From: DASSUW01 sp963830725
Lineage (GTDB): Bacteria; Actinomycetota; Thermoleophilia; Solirubrobacterales; Solirubrobacteraceae
Direction: 5' to 3'
Length of the DNA stretch: 64,000 nt
Assembly (NCBI GenBank): GCA_963830725.1
Contig: CAWHNO010000010.1
Span: forward strand, 161,294 to 225,293
Below, in pieces: positions 37,225 to 45,393 of the stretch (position 1 is its first letter; every line of letters begins with the position of its first letter). The notes below the pieces were generated by a model. The model saw only the letters and a program-made list of their open reading frames with translations. It ran no database searches and was not told the DNA's origin. The position numbers were made by a program, and so were the translations under genes.

Positions 37225-38820
37225 ATGTGGCGGTCAGCCGGCGCAGCACACCCGGAGCGGGTGCGGGCCGCGGAGGTCGCCGGCGCCTTCAGCCTGGCGA
37301 CCGATCTCGGGATGGCGCTGCCGTTCGAGCACGGCCTGCAGACCACGCTGTTCGCGGTCCGGCTCTGCCGGCGTCTCGGCGTCGACGCCGAGACGACCAG
37401 GCAGACGTTCTATGCCTGCCTGCTGTTCCACTCGTCCTGCACGACGGATGCCGCGCTGGGCGCCGAGATCTTCGGCGGCAGCATGACTCGGAGTCATGTC
37501 CCGGTGATGTGGGGCTCGCAGATGGACAACCTTCGCGGCGTGCTTCGGGCGCTGCCGCCTCCCGGCAGCCCGCCGCCACGCGCCGCGTTCGAGATCGTCC
37601 GCCGGGCGCCGCGGGCGGCCCGGGGTGTGCGATCGCATGTGATCGCCACCTGCGAGGTCGCGCAGATGCTCGCTCGGCGCGTCGGCCTACCGGAGCAGAT
37701 GGCGAGCCTGTTCGCCTACTGGATCGAGCGCTGGGACGGTAAGAGCCCACTGCGCCGCGCGTCGCACGATGGCATCCCGCTGCCCGTGCGCATCGTGCAC
37801 GTCGCGCAGGACGCCGCCGTGCACCGGATGCTCGGCACGGAAGCCGCCGCACGGGCCGTGCGAGAGCACGCGGGCCGCGGGCTCGATCCGGCGGTCGCCG
37901 AGACCTTCACCGACGACGCGGCAGACATCCTGGTGCTGCCGCCGCGGGCATCGGCGTGGGAGGAGACCCTCGGCAGCGAGCCGGAGCCGTGGCTGACGCT
38001 GGAGGGCGAGGCGATCGACCGGGCGCTCGGCGCGATCGGCGACTTCGCCGACCTCGCCTCGCCCTATCTCACCGGCCACTCGGCCGGCGTCGCCGCGCTC
38101 GCGGCGAGCGCCGCGCGGCGGTGCGGATTCGACGAGCCCGCCGTCGTCGCGCTGCGCCGTGCCGCCCTGCTGCACGACATCGGGCGCGTCGCCACACGCG
38201 TCGACGTCTGGCACAGGCCCGGACCGCTGTCGCCCGACGACTGGGAGCAGGTCAGGCTGCACGCCTACCACTCCGAGCGCGTGCTCCTGCGCGCGCCGGC
38301 GCTCGCCGGGCTCGCGGCCGTCGCCGGCGCCCATCACGAGCGGCTCGACGGGTCCGGGTATCACCGCGGGACGGCGGCAGCCGGCCAGCCTCCGCCGGCC
38401 CGCCTGCTCGCGACCGCCGACGCGTACCACGCGATGACCGAGCCTCGGCCCCACCGCGAGGCGATGCCTGCCGCGCGCGCCGCCGAATCGCTCGACGAGC
38501 AGTGCCGCGCCGGGCTCTTCGACGCCGATCTCGTCGCCGCGGTGCTCGAGGCGAGCGGCCAGCCGGTGGAGCGCATCGAGCGGCCGGCAGGCCTGACCGA
38601 GCGCGAGGTCGAGGTGCTGAGACTGCTCGCGCGCGGTCTGCAGACGAAGCAGATCGCCGCCACGCTCGGGATCTCGCCGAAGACGGCCGACCGCCATATC
38701 CAGAACACGTACGGGAAGATCGGCGTCTCGACGCGCGCCGCGGCGACGCTGTACGCGATGGAGCATGGCCTGATGGCGTGGGGAGAATTCCCGATACCCC
38801 GCACCGGCCCCCGCCCGTAG
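37225..38820 (+). CDS. HD-GYP-type phosphohydrolase fused to a LuxR DNA-binding domain
   Basis: A 531-residue protein. The HD domain spans about residues 270-440, with the metal motif HDIGR near 317 and HHERLDGSGYHRG near 370, the HD-GYP-like signature (GYH in place of GYP). The LuxR helix-turn-helix is at about 457-518: LTEREVEVLRLLARGLQTKQ, then IAATLGISPKTADRHIQNTY. The N-terminal 260 residues are a second helical HD-like region with degenerate metal sites. It probably links cyclic-di-nucleotide or other nucleotide cleavage to transcription. The flavin monooxygenase gene starts 38 bases downstream, a likely co-regulated partner. Confidence 0.88.
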   Translation: MWRSAGAAHPERVRAAEVAGAFSLATDLGMALPFEHGLQTTLFAVRLCRRLGVDAETTRQTFYACLLFHSSCTTDAALGAEIFGGSMTRSHVPVMWGSQMDNLRGVLRALPPPGSPPPRAAFEIVRRAPRAARGVRSHVIATCEVAQMLARRVGLPEQMASLFAYWIERWDGKSPLRRASHDGIPLPVRIVHVAQDAAVHRMLGTEAAARAVREHAGRGLDPAVAETFTDDAADILVLPPRASAWEETLGSEPEPWLTLEGEAIDRALGAIGDFADLASPYLTGHSAGVAALAASAARRCGFDEPAVVALRRAALLHDIGRVATRVDVWHRPGPLSPDDWEQVRLHAYHSERVLLRAPALAGLAAVAGAHHERLDGSGYHRGTAAAGQPPPARLLATADAYHAMTEPRPHREAMPAARAAESLDEQCRAGLFDADLVAAVLEASGQPVERIERPAGLTEREVEVLRLLARGLQTKQIAATLGISPKTADRHIQNTYGKIGVSTRAAATLYAMEHGLMAWGEFPIPRTGPRP

Positions 38821-38858
38821 CTTCGCTCTGGTCCGCAGCACCGACACAGGAGGACGAC

Positions 38859-39983
38859 ATGCGGAGCGCGGCGGAACGTGTGGAGACGATCGTCGTCGGC
38901 GGCGGCCAGGCCGGACTCTCGGTCGGGTACCAGCTCGCCCGGCGCGGGCGGCCGTTCATGATCCTCGAGGCGGGTGACCGGATCGGCGACGCCTGGCGCA
39001 CGCGGTGGGACTCCCTGCGCCTGTTCACGCCGGCCCGCTACGACGCCCTGGCCGGGATGCCGTTCCCCGCCCCGCGCCACTCCTATCCGAGCAAGGACGA
39101 GATGGCCGACTACCTGGAGGCCTATGCGGCGCGCTTCGACCTGCCGGTCCGGCTGGGCGTGCGCGTCGACCGCGTGTCGAGGAACGGGACCGGCTTCGTG
39201 ATCGCGTCGGGGGAGCGGCGCTTCGAAGCCGACAACGTCGTCGTCTCGATCGGAAGCTGGCAGCGGCCGCGCGTGCCGCCGCTGGCCGCCGAGCTCGACC
39301 GCGACGTCGTCCAGCTGCACTCCGGCTCGTACCGCAATCCGGGCCAGCTCCAGGACGGCGACGTGCTGCTCGTCGGCGCGGGCAATTCAGGCGCCGAGAT
39401 CGCGCTCGACGTGGCGGGCGGGCGTCGGGTCTTCCTGTCCGGCCGCGACGTCGGCCATGTCCCGATCCGCATCGACTCGTTCTCGGCCCGCTTCATCCTC
39501 CCGCTGATCCTGCGCGGCCTCTTCCACCGCGTGATCACGGTGCGGACGCCGATGGGTCGCAAGAAGCGCCCCGAGGTGTTCGCGCACGGCCTCCCGCTCG
39601 TGCGCACCAAGCCCGACGATCTCGCCGCTGCCGGGGTCGAGCGCGTGCCCAGGGTCGCCCGCGTGCACGACGGTCTGCCTCAGCTCGAGGACGGCCGCGT
39701 GCTCGACGTGGCGAACGTCATCTGGTGCACCGGATTCGATCCCGATCTCGACTGGATCGATCTCCCGGGCGTCGCCCACGACGACCCGGCCACCGAGCGC
39801 GGTGTCGTCGCAGACCAGCCCGGGCTGTACTTCGTCGGCCTGCTGTTCATGTACTCGGTGTCGTCGGCGATGATCCACGGCCTGGCGCGCGACGCGAACC
39901 ACGTCGCCGAGCACATCGCGGATGGGGCGTTCTCCCGATGCGGCGGGTCCGGCGCGCGCCTAGCGTCGCCAATCGTCCGCTGA
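38859..39983 (+). CDS. Flavin-dependent monooxygenase (FMO/CzcO-like)
   Basis: A 374-residue two-dinucleotide-binding protein. The FAD site is IVVGGGQAGLSVGYQLARRG at residues 11-30, the linker RIGDAWRTRWDSLRLFTP is typical, and the NADPH site VLLVGAGNSGAEIALDVAGG is near 168-187. The late ATG-like motif is NVIWCTGFDPDLDW. AGGAGG at 38848-38853 sets ATG 38859. This family oxidises a carbonyl, amine or sulfur group using NADPH and O2. It sits 38 bases after the HD-GYP/LuxR gene and 24 bases before an alpha/beta hydrolase, suggesting oxygenation followed by ester hydrolysis, as in Baeyer-Villiger pathways. Confidence 0.92.
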   Translation: MRSAAERVETIVVGGGQAGLSVGYQLARRGRPFMILEAGDRIGDAWRTRWDSLRLFTPARYDALAGMPFPAPRHSYPSKDEMADYLEAYAARFDLPVRLGVRVDRVSRNGTGFVIASGERRFEADNVVVSIGSWQRPRVPPLAAELDRDVVQLHSGSYRNPGQLQDGDVLLVGAGNSGAEIALDVAGGRRVFLSGRDVGHVPIRIDSFSARFILPLILRGLFHRVITVRTPMGRKKRPEVFAHGLPLVRTKPDDLAAAGVERVPRVARVHDGLPQLEDGRVLDVANVIWCTGFDPDLDWIDLPGVAHDDPATERGVVADQPGLYFVGLLFMYSVSSAMIHGLARDANHVAEHIADGAFSRCGGSGARLASPIVR

Positions 39984-40006
39984 GCCAGTCGCAGAAGAAG
40001 ACGAGG

Positions 40007-40792
40007 ATGTCGACGACACGCAACGCTTTGTCTGGTCTGCGCCACGACGTGATCCTGGTGCCGGGCGCAGTGCTGCCGGCCGCGCCGGCCTATGGGGCGC
40101 TGCGGGACGCGTTCGGTGAGGAGGTGGTGGCGGTTGCCAAGGAGCTCGAGGTGTATGGCGCTGCGCCGCCGCCCAACTACACGCTCGAAGTCGAGGTCGA
40201 GGGAGTGCGGCAGACCGCCCGAGCGGCGGGGTTTGAGCGCTTCCACCTTGTCGGCTACTCGGCGGGGGGCGCGTGGTGCCTGGCGTTCGCCGCCACGCAC
40301 CCGGACCGGGTGCGAAGCCTGGCGCTGCTGGAGGCCGCGTGGGCGGGCAACGAAGGGCTCGATCCGGCCGAGGAGCGAATGTGGCGACAGTACGACCGGA
40401 TCATGGCCATGGCGCCCGGCGAGAGGATGCCCGCATTCATGCGCGCGAACCTGCGCCCGGGTGTCGAACTGCCGCCACGTCCTCCCGGACCGGCGCCGCC
40501 GTGGATGACCAGACGCCCGGCCGGACTGCGCGCCATCATCGGCGCGTTCAAGGCCGGCGAGCTCGAAATCGACGCGCTTCGCCGTTTCGACCGCCCGGTC
40601 TACTTCGCCCTCGGCGCCCTGAGCAATCCCGACCAATACGCAAGGATCGCCGAGCGCCTGGCCGACGCATTCTCCGACTTCACCCTCGAGGTGTTCGAGA
40701 ATCGCCACCACTTCGACCCGCCGCACCGGGCCGAGCCGGAGCGCCTCGCCCGCTCACTTCGGGCGCTCTGGGCGAGAGCCGAGCGCGCGTAG
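40007..40792 (+). CDS. Alpha/beta hydrolase
   Basis: A 261-residue hydrolase with nucleophile elbow GYSAGGAWCLAF near residue 84 and a late His in ENRHHFDPPH. The start at ATG 40007 follows GACGAG and lies 24 bases from the monooxygenase stop, so both are probably one transcript. The substrate is unknown; an ester or lactone made by the monooxygenase is an attractive guess. Confidence 0.85.
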   Translation: MSTTRNALSGLRHDVILVPGAVLPAAPAYGALRDAFGEEVVAVAKELEVYGAAPPPNYTLEVEVEGVRQTARAAGFERFHLVGYSAGGAWCLAFAATHPDRVRSLALLEAAWAGNEGLDPAEERMWRQYDRIMAMAPGERMPAFMRANLRPGVELPPRPPGPAPPWMTRRPAGLRAIIGAFKAGELEIDALRRFDRPVYFALGALSNPDQYARIAERLADAFSDFTLEVFENRHHFDPPHRAEPERLARSLRALWARAERA

Positions 40793-40891
40793 GTGCGCGC
40801 ACCCGGCGCGGACACCGGCAAGCGCACTTGGAGTTGAGGCCCTCGCGGCGCGATGATCAGGTCAGGCACCCTCGACAAGGAGCGAGTTCTC

Positions 40892-41158
40892 ATGGGTCTT
40901 CTCTGGGGCACGGTCGCGTTGCTCGTCGCGATCGTCTGGGCGATCACCGTCTACGACATCATCCGCCGCCACCTCGGTGGGAAGCAGACCGCCGGCTGGA
41001 TCCTGCTCGTCATCCTGCTGCCGTTCGTCGGCGCGATCATCTACTGGGCGGTCCGCAAGCCGACGCCCGATGAGGTGCAACGCGGTGTCGACGCACAGCA
41101 GGGACTGCGGGAAGACGCGGCGGGGCGAAGCGTCGACAGCACGCGCACCGGCCTCTAA
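40892..41158 (+). CDS. PLDc_N-type small membrane protein
   Basis: An 88-residue protein with two transmembrane helices, residues about 1-22 and 35-55. It carries GWILLVILLPFVGAIIYWAV, the phospholipase-D-nuclease N-terminal (PLDc_N) signature, without any nuclease domain. A polar tail ends the protein. GGAGCGAG lies upstream of ATG 40892. These proteins are common in actinobacteria and lack a defined function; envelope association is likely. Confidence 0.85.
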   Translation: MGLLWGTVALLVAIVWAITVYDIIRRHLGGKQTAGWILLVILLPFVGAIIYWAVRKPTPDEVQRGVDAQQGLREDAAGRSVDSTRTGL

Positions 41159-41168
41159 CGGAATCACG

Positions 41169-41867
41169 TCAGGCCGCGTGCTGATCCTGCGCGCCGAGAC
41201 CGAAGCTCGGCGTGTGCACGTCGAGATAGCGCGCGGAGGCGAAGACGGCGTGGGGGAGATCGGGCGGGATCTGCACCCAGGTTCCCTCGCTGGCCCGGAT
41301 CTCGCGGCCGCCGGCCGTGACCGCCAGCTCGCCCGCTAGCACGTAGAGCGACTCGACGTGCTCGCGATGGACGTGGGCGCCGTCGGGCGGGCTCGTCAGT
41401 ACCGCGATCCCGATCTCGTCGACGTCGCAGAGCACGCCCTCTCCGCTCGTGAGCGGCGCCTCGGACGCCGGACGGCCTCCGTCCTCGGGCGGGTCGGCCT
41501 GGTCGAAGTCGCTGAGGCCGCGCATGTAGTCGGCGAACCCCTGTCCGGGTGCATGGAAATTGAGGTAGCGGATCTCGGCGTCGCTGCCATTGCGGAAGCC
41601 GTGGACGACGAGCGGAGGCACGCGCGCCAGCGTGCCGGCCGGCGCGACGGTCTCGTCGCCGTCAGGCCCGCGCATGACCGTCAGCTCGCCTTCGAGCACA
41701 TAGAAGAGGTCGCTGTGGCGGTAGTGGACATGGAGGTTCGCGCCCGCCCGGCGGGGCCCGAAGCGCGACCAGGTCGCGTGTAGCGGGTCGACGTCGGACA
41801 GCATCTCGACGCGGCGGTCCGGGGCGTCGCCGATGATCTCGCCCTCGCGTGGCGCTACGACCTTCAT
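41169..41867 (-). CDS. Bicupin protein
   Basis: A 232-residue protein with two cupin_2 barrels. The first has HVHYRHSDLFYVLEGELTV (metal ligands His-His-Glu pattern) and VPPLVVHGFRNG. The second has GAHVHREHVESLYVLAGELA and PPDLPHAVF. Both metal triads look complete. Possible roles are dioxygenase, sugar epimerase or binding. I choose ATG 41867 since the family start follows directly. It is divergent from the GNAT gene (30 bases). Confidence 0.85.
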   Translation of the reverse strand: MKVVAPREGEIIGDAPDRRVEMLSDVDPLHATWSRFGPRRAGANLHVHYRHSDLFYVLEGELTVMRGPDGDETVAPAGTLARVPPLVVHGFRNGSDAEIRYLNFHAPGQGFADYMRGLSDFDQADPPEDGGRPASEAPLTSGEGVLCDVDEIGIAVLTSPPDGAHVHREHVESLYVLAGELAVTAGGREIRASEGTWVQIPPDLPHAVFASARYLDVHTPSFGLGAQDQHAA

Positions 41868-41897
41868 CGCGCCCGCCACTCTACGAAGATTCAAGGC

Positions 41898-42386
41898 ATG
41901 ACCACGATCCGTCGCTGCCGCGATGACGAGCGCCCCGCGATCCTGCAGATCGTCAACGACGCTGCCGAGGTGTACAGGGGCGTGATCCCCGCCGACCGCT
42001 GGCACGAGCCGTACATGCCGGCGGAGGAGCTCGACGGCGAGATCGCCGACGGCGTCGAGTTCTGGGGCTTCGAGGCGGACGGGGAGCTGATCGGCGTGAT
42101 GGGGATCCAGCCGCTGGAGGACGTCGACCTGATCCGCCACGCCTATGTCAGACCGGGCAGCCAGCGCGGCGGCGTCGGCGGCGCGCTGCTGGCGCATCTC
42201 GTCGAGTCGGCGACGCGGCCGATCCTGGTCGGCACGTGGGCGGCGGCCGAGTGGGCGATCGCCTTCTACCGCCGCCACGGCTTCGTGCAGGTCTCGACCG
42301 AGGCGAAGACTCGGTTGCTGCGCACCTACTGGAGCATCCCCGAGCGCCAGATCGAGGAATCGGTGGTGCTCGCCCGAGACCGATGA
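41898..42386 (+). CDS. GNAT-family N-acetyltransferase
   Basis: A 162-residue acetyltransferase. The acetyl-CoA pyrophosphate loop is RPGSQRGGVGGALLAHLVES at about residues 85-104, and the C-terminal strand FYRRHGFVQVS is typical. No partner suggests the acceptor. It starts at ATG 41898 and ends about 40 bases before a convergent hydrolase. Confidence 0.9.
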   Translation: MTTIRRCRDDERPAILQIVNDAAEVYRGVIPADRWHEPYMPAEELDGEIADGVEFWGFEADGELIGVMGIQPLEDVDLIRHAYVRPGSQRGGVGGALLAHLVESATRPILVGTWAAAEWAIAFYRRHGFVQVSTEAKTRLLRTYWSIPERQIEESVVLARDR

Positions 42387-42427
42387 GCTTCTCGCGGACG
42401 GTCGTCCAACGGAGGCTTCGAGATGCG

Positions 42428-43273
42428 TCAGCTGAGGAAGTCGAGCAGGGCGGCGAGGAACGCCTCCGGGTTCTCCTCGGCGACCCAATGGGCGGTGCCG
42501 GGCACGCGCACTCCGCTGACGTGCTCGGCGACCTCCCGCATCATCGCCTCCACGAGCTCGCCGGACGTGCTGATCGCGCCGCCCACCGCCAGCACCGGCG
42601 CGGTCAGCTTGCCGTCGCGCTCGAGCGCCGCCCGGTTGTCCGCGGCGTCCTGGTCGAAGGCGCGGTAGAGCTCGAAGCCCGCGCGCATCGCGCCCGGAGC
42701 CGAGTATGCGGAGACGTACACGTCGAGATCCGCGTCGCTGACCGGGACGAAGCTGCGCGCGTTGAAGAACGCCTGCAGATACGGCCGCTCGCGACCGAAC
42801 ACCAGCATCTCGGCCACGTCGCGAGCTCCGTGGAAGGCGAAGTGCCAGACCCGCGGGTCGCTGCGCAGCCGGTCGAAGACCTCCGTCCCCGGGAGCGGCG
42901 CGTCGACCACGACCAGGTGGGAGACCTCGTCACGATAGGCCTGCGCGTAGGCGTACGCCACCATCAGGCCGATGTCGTGGCCGACGAGCACGATCGGGCC
43001 CTCGACGTCCAGGTGCTCGCGCAGGAGCCGCCGGATGTCGCCCGCCATCGTCTGCTTGTCGTATCCGCCGGCCGGCCGCCACGACTGGCCGGCGCCGCGG
43101 TAGTCGGGCGCGACGACGCGATAGCCGGCGTCGACGAGCGCCGGGATGACGTGCTGCCACTGCCACCACGTCTGCGGGAAGCCGTGCAGCAGCACGGCGG
43201 TGCGCGGGCCCTCGCCCGCCGTGACGTAGTGCAGGCGCAGGCCGGGCTCGATGTCCGCCATTCCATGCGTCAT
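42428..43273 (-). CDS. Alpha/beta hydrolase, epoxide-hydrolase-like
   Basis: A 281-residue enzyme. The oxyanion motif is HGFPQTWWQWQHV near residue 32. The nucleophile is an Asp in GHDIGLMVAYAYA (near 101), as in epoxide hydrolases and dehalogenases, and the late His is in VPGTAHWVAEENPEAF. This Asp nucleophile makes a soluble epoxide hydrolase or fluoroacetate-dehalogenase-like activity the best guess. Its start (ATG 43273) overlaps the divergent hydrolase start within the same CATG. Confidence 0.9.
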   Translation of the reverse strand: MTHGMADIEPGLRLHYVTAGEGPRTAVLLHGFPQTWWQWQHVIPALVDAGYRVVAPDYRGAGQSWRPAGGYDKQTMAGDIRRLLREHLDVEGPIVLVGHDIGLMVAYAYAQAYRDEVSHLVVVDAPLPGTEVFDRLRSDPRVWHFAFHGARDVAEMLVFGRERPYLQAFFNARSFVPVSDADLDVYVSAYSAPGAMRAGFELYRAFDQDAADNRAALERDGKLTAPVLAVGGAISTSGELVEAMMREVAEHVSGVRVPGTAHWVAEENPEAFLAALLDFLS

Positions 43274-44087
43274 GCGAAAAGCTTTGCGGATCGACGCGCG
43301 CTTCACCCCGGCGTATCGCGGCGGCGACGGACCGCCGCTGGTCCTCGTGCACGGCTTCACCGGCTCGTGGCGGATCTGGGAGCTCGTGCTGCCCGCGCTC
43401 GAGCGCCGTCACGACGTGCTGGCGCCGACGCTGCCGGGGCACGCGGGCGGACCGCCGGTCGAGGACATCGACGACGCCACGATGCCCGACGGGATCGAGC
43501 GCGCCATGGACGCGGCCGGCTTCGAGACCGCGCACCTCGTCGGCAACTCGCTCGGCGGCTTCGTCGCGCTCCAGCTCGCGGCGCGCGGCCGCGCGCGCAC
43601 CGTCGTCGCCCTCGCGCCGGCCGGCGGCTGGGCGGAGGGCGACGAGTCCTACAAGGAGATGCTGCGCGACTACGCGCGCATGCACGGCATGGCGAAGGCC
43701 GTCGCGCCGCACGCCGAGGCGGCCGCGGCCACGCCGCAGGGCCGGCGCCAGGCGACCGAGTTCATCGCCACCAACTCCGAGCACATCCCGCCGACGGTGG
43801 TCGCGGACGTCATCCGCGCCACCGCCGGCTGCGAGGCGGCGCTGCCGATGATCGAGTACGCGCTGCGCGAGCCGTGGCGGCTCGACGCGGCGAGCATCGC
43901 CTGCCCGGTGCGGATCGTGTGGGGCACCGGGGACCGGCTGTTGCCATGGCCGTCAGCCGCGGCGCGCTACCGCCGCGACTGGCTGCCGCACGCCGACTGG
44001 GTCGAGCTCGACGGCGTCGGCCACTGCCCGCAGCTCGACGTCCCGCTCGAGACCGCGCAGCTGATCCTCGGCTTCACGGATACGTGA
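43272..44087 (+). CDS. Alpha/beta hydrolase with Ser nucleophile
   Basis: A 271-residue protein with HGFTGSWRIWELVLP (oxyanion), GNSLGGFVALQLAARG (Ser nucleophile) near residue 90 and a late GVGHCPQLDVP His. It differs from the divergent neighbour, which has an Asp nucleophile. ATG 43272 shares bases with the neighbour's start codon. Possible roles are meta-cleavage hydrolase, carboxylesterase or haloperoxidase-like. Its stop overlaps the convergent RibD_C gene by 14 bases. Confidence 0.9.
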   Translation: MRKALRIDARFTPAYRGGDGPPLVLVHGFTGSWRIWELVLPALERRHDVLAPTLPGHAGGPPVEDIDDATMPDGIERAMDAAGFETAHLVGNSLGGFVALQLAARGRARTVVALAPAGGWAEGDESYKEMLRDYARMHGMAKAVAPHAEAAAATPQGRRQATEFIATNSEHIPPTVVADVIRATAGCEAALPMIEYALREPWRLDAASIACPVRIVWGTGDRLLPWPSAAARYRRDWLPHADWVELDGVGHCPQLDVPLETAQLILGFTDT

Positions 44088-44673
44088 CGCGGTAGCGCAG
44101 GTGCGTGACGTCGGTGCCCTCGGTCACCGACACGGGGCCCTCGAGCACGAACGGCGCGCCCTGGAGCTGGTCGAAGAACGGCGTGCCGCCGCCGAGGAGC
44201 ACCGGCACGAGGTCGATCCAGACCTCGTCGAGCAGCCGGGCGCTCAGGGCCTGGCCGGCGATCATGCCGCCGTTGAGCCCGACCACCTTGTCGCCCGCCA
44301 GCTCCCTGGCCTTCTCGATCGCGGCCTCGATGCCGTCGGTCACGAACGTGAAGTGCTCGCCCTCGCGCTCCCAGCCGTCTGGGACGCTGTGCGTGAGCAC
44401 GACGACGGGCAGGCCCATCGGGTGCAGGCCGCCCCAGCCGCTCGTGAAGTCGAACAGCTTGCGGCCGACGACCAGCGCGCCGCTCATGCTCCAGACCTCG
44501 CGCAGGTGCTCGGCGCTCACCGGGGTCATCCGCATCGTCATGTCCGGCTTCGCCGTCGGCACCTCGACGTCGCCGTTGCCGTACCACTTGAACAGGTGCT
44601 CGAAGCCCGACTCGTTCGGGCCGGAGATGTAGCCGTCGAGCGACATGCTGGCGCCGGTGTAGACCTTGGTCAT
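44074..44673 (-). CDS. RibD_C/DHFR-family reductase
   Basis: A 199-residue protein of the dihydrofolate-reductase-like (RibD C-terminal) family. MTKVYTGASMSLDGYISGPN is its hallmark start. ALVVGRKLFDFTSGW and DGIEAAIEKARELAGDK (NADPH-binding region) follow, then LNGGMIAGQALSARLLDEVW and LVPVLLGGGTPFFD. Members reduce various substrates with NADPH and are rarely true DHFR. A decayed C-terminal relative lies at 24487-24606. GAGGACG precedes ATG 44673. Confidence 0.92.
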   Translation of the reverse strand: MTKVYTGASMSLDGYISGPNESGFEHLFKWYGNGDVEVPTAKPDMTMRMTPVSAEHLREVWSMSGALVVGRKLFDFTSGWGGLHPMGLPVVVLTHSVPDGWEREGEHFTFVTDGIEAAIEKARELAGDKVVGLNGGMIAGQALSARLLDEVWIDLVPVLLGGGTPFFDQLQGAPFVLEGPVSVTEGTDVTHLRYRVTYP

Positions 44674-44726
44674 GCTCGTCCTCCTGGGTTGGTGTTACGA
44701 CCCTGAGACGACGCCCATCCGGAAAC

Positions 44727-45393
44727 TCATCGGTCGGCTACGCCCCATCGCCGGCGCGCCTCGAGCCGCTGCCGCGCGGCGGCCAGCGAGCGCACGGTCT
44801 CGTCGCCGAGCAGCGCGGCGAGCGCGATGAACGCCTGTGCCGTGGTGAGCGCGTCGCCGGCCGCCCGGTGCGGGCGGTGCACCGGGAGGCCGAGCGCCTC
44901 GGCCAGGGCCGTGAGGGACAGCCTGGCCGGTGCGCGGCCGTCGCGCTCGGCCAGCCACAGCCGGCCGAGCAGCCTCGTGTCGACCACCGGCCCGCGCAGC
45001 CTCGCGCCGCGCGTGCGCAGCAGGCGGCCGAGGAACGCGCGCTCGATCTCCGCGGCGTGCGCCACCAGCACGCGCCCCGCGAGCGCCTCGAGCAGCGCGT
45101 CGGCGGCCTCCTCGGGCGAGGGCGCGCCCGCGAGGTCGAGCTCGCGCAGGCCGTGGATCCGGATCGACTCGGCCGGGACCGTGCCGGGCGGGCGGACCAG
45201 CCCTTCGCGCGCGCCGCTCAGCACGACGCGGCCGCCGTCGACCGGGACCGCCGCCCAGGCCAGGATCGCGTCGCGGCGCCGGTCGAGCCCCGTCATCTCG
45301 AGATCCACCACGCTGAAGCGCCGCCTCCCGCCACGGCGTCCCGCGCGCCGGGAGCCGCGCCGCCCGGTAGGCCGCGGCCGCCTCGCTCCTCAC
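44727..45393 (-). CDS. DnaQ-like 3'-5' exonuclease, frameshifted near start
   Basis: About 220 residues. The exonuclease motif I is VVDLEMTGLDRRRDAILAWA (DxE acids). AHAAEIERAFLGRLL carries motif II, and HRPHRAAGDALTTAQAFIAL carries the DEDDh His and Asp. GTG 45393 overlaps the upstream gene's stop (GTGA). A shift near 45330 separates the first 20 residues (VRSEAAAAYRAARLPARGTP) from the domain. In proteobacteria such exonucleases commonly pair with the cNMP/CBS/DUF294 protein, as here; the biochemical link is not established. Confidence 0.88.

Noticed and set aside
38859..40792. Calling the FMO plus hydrolase a confirmed Baeyer-Villiger pathway
   Set aside because: The FMO is of the short CzcO-like class and the substrate is unknown. 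Only adjacency supports it.
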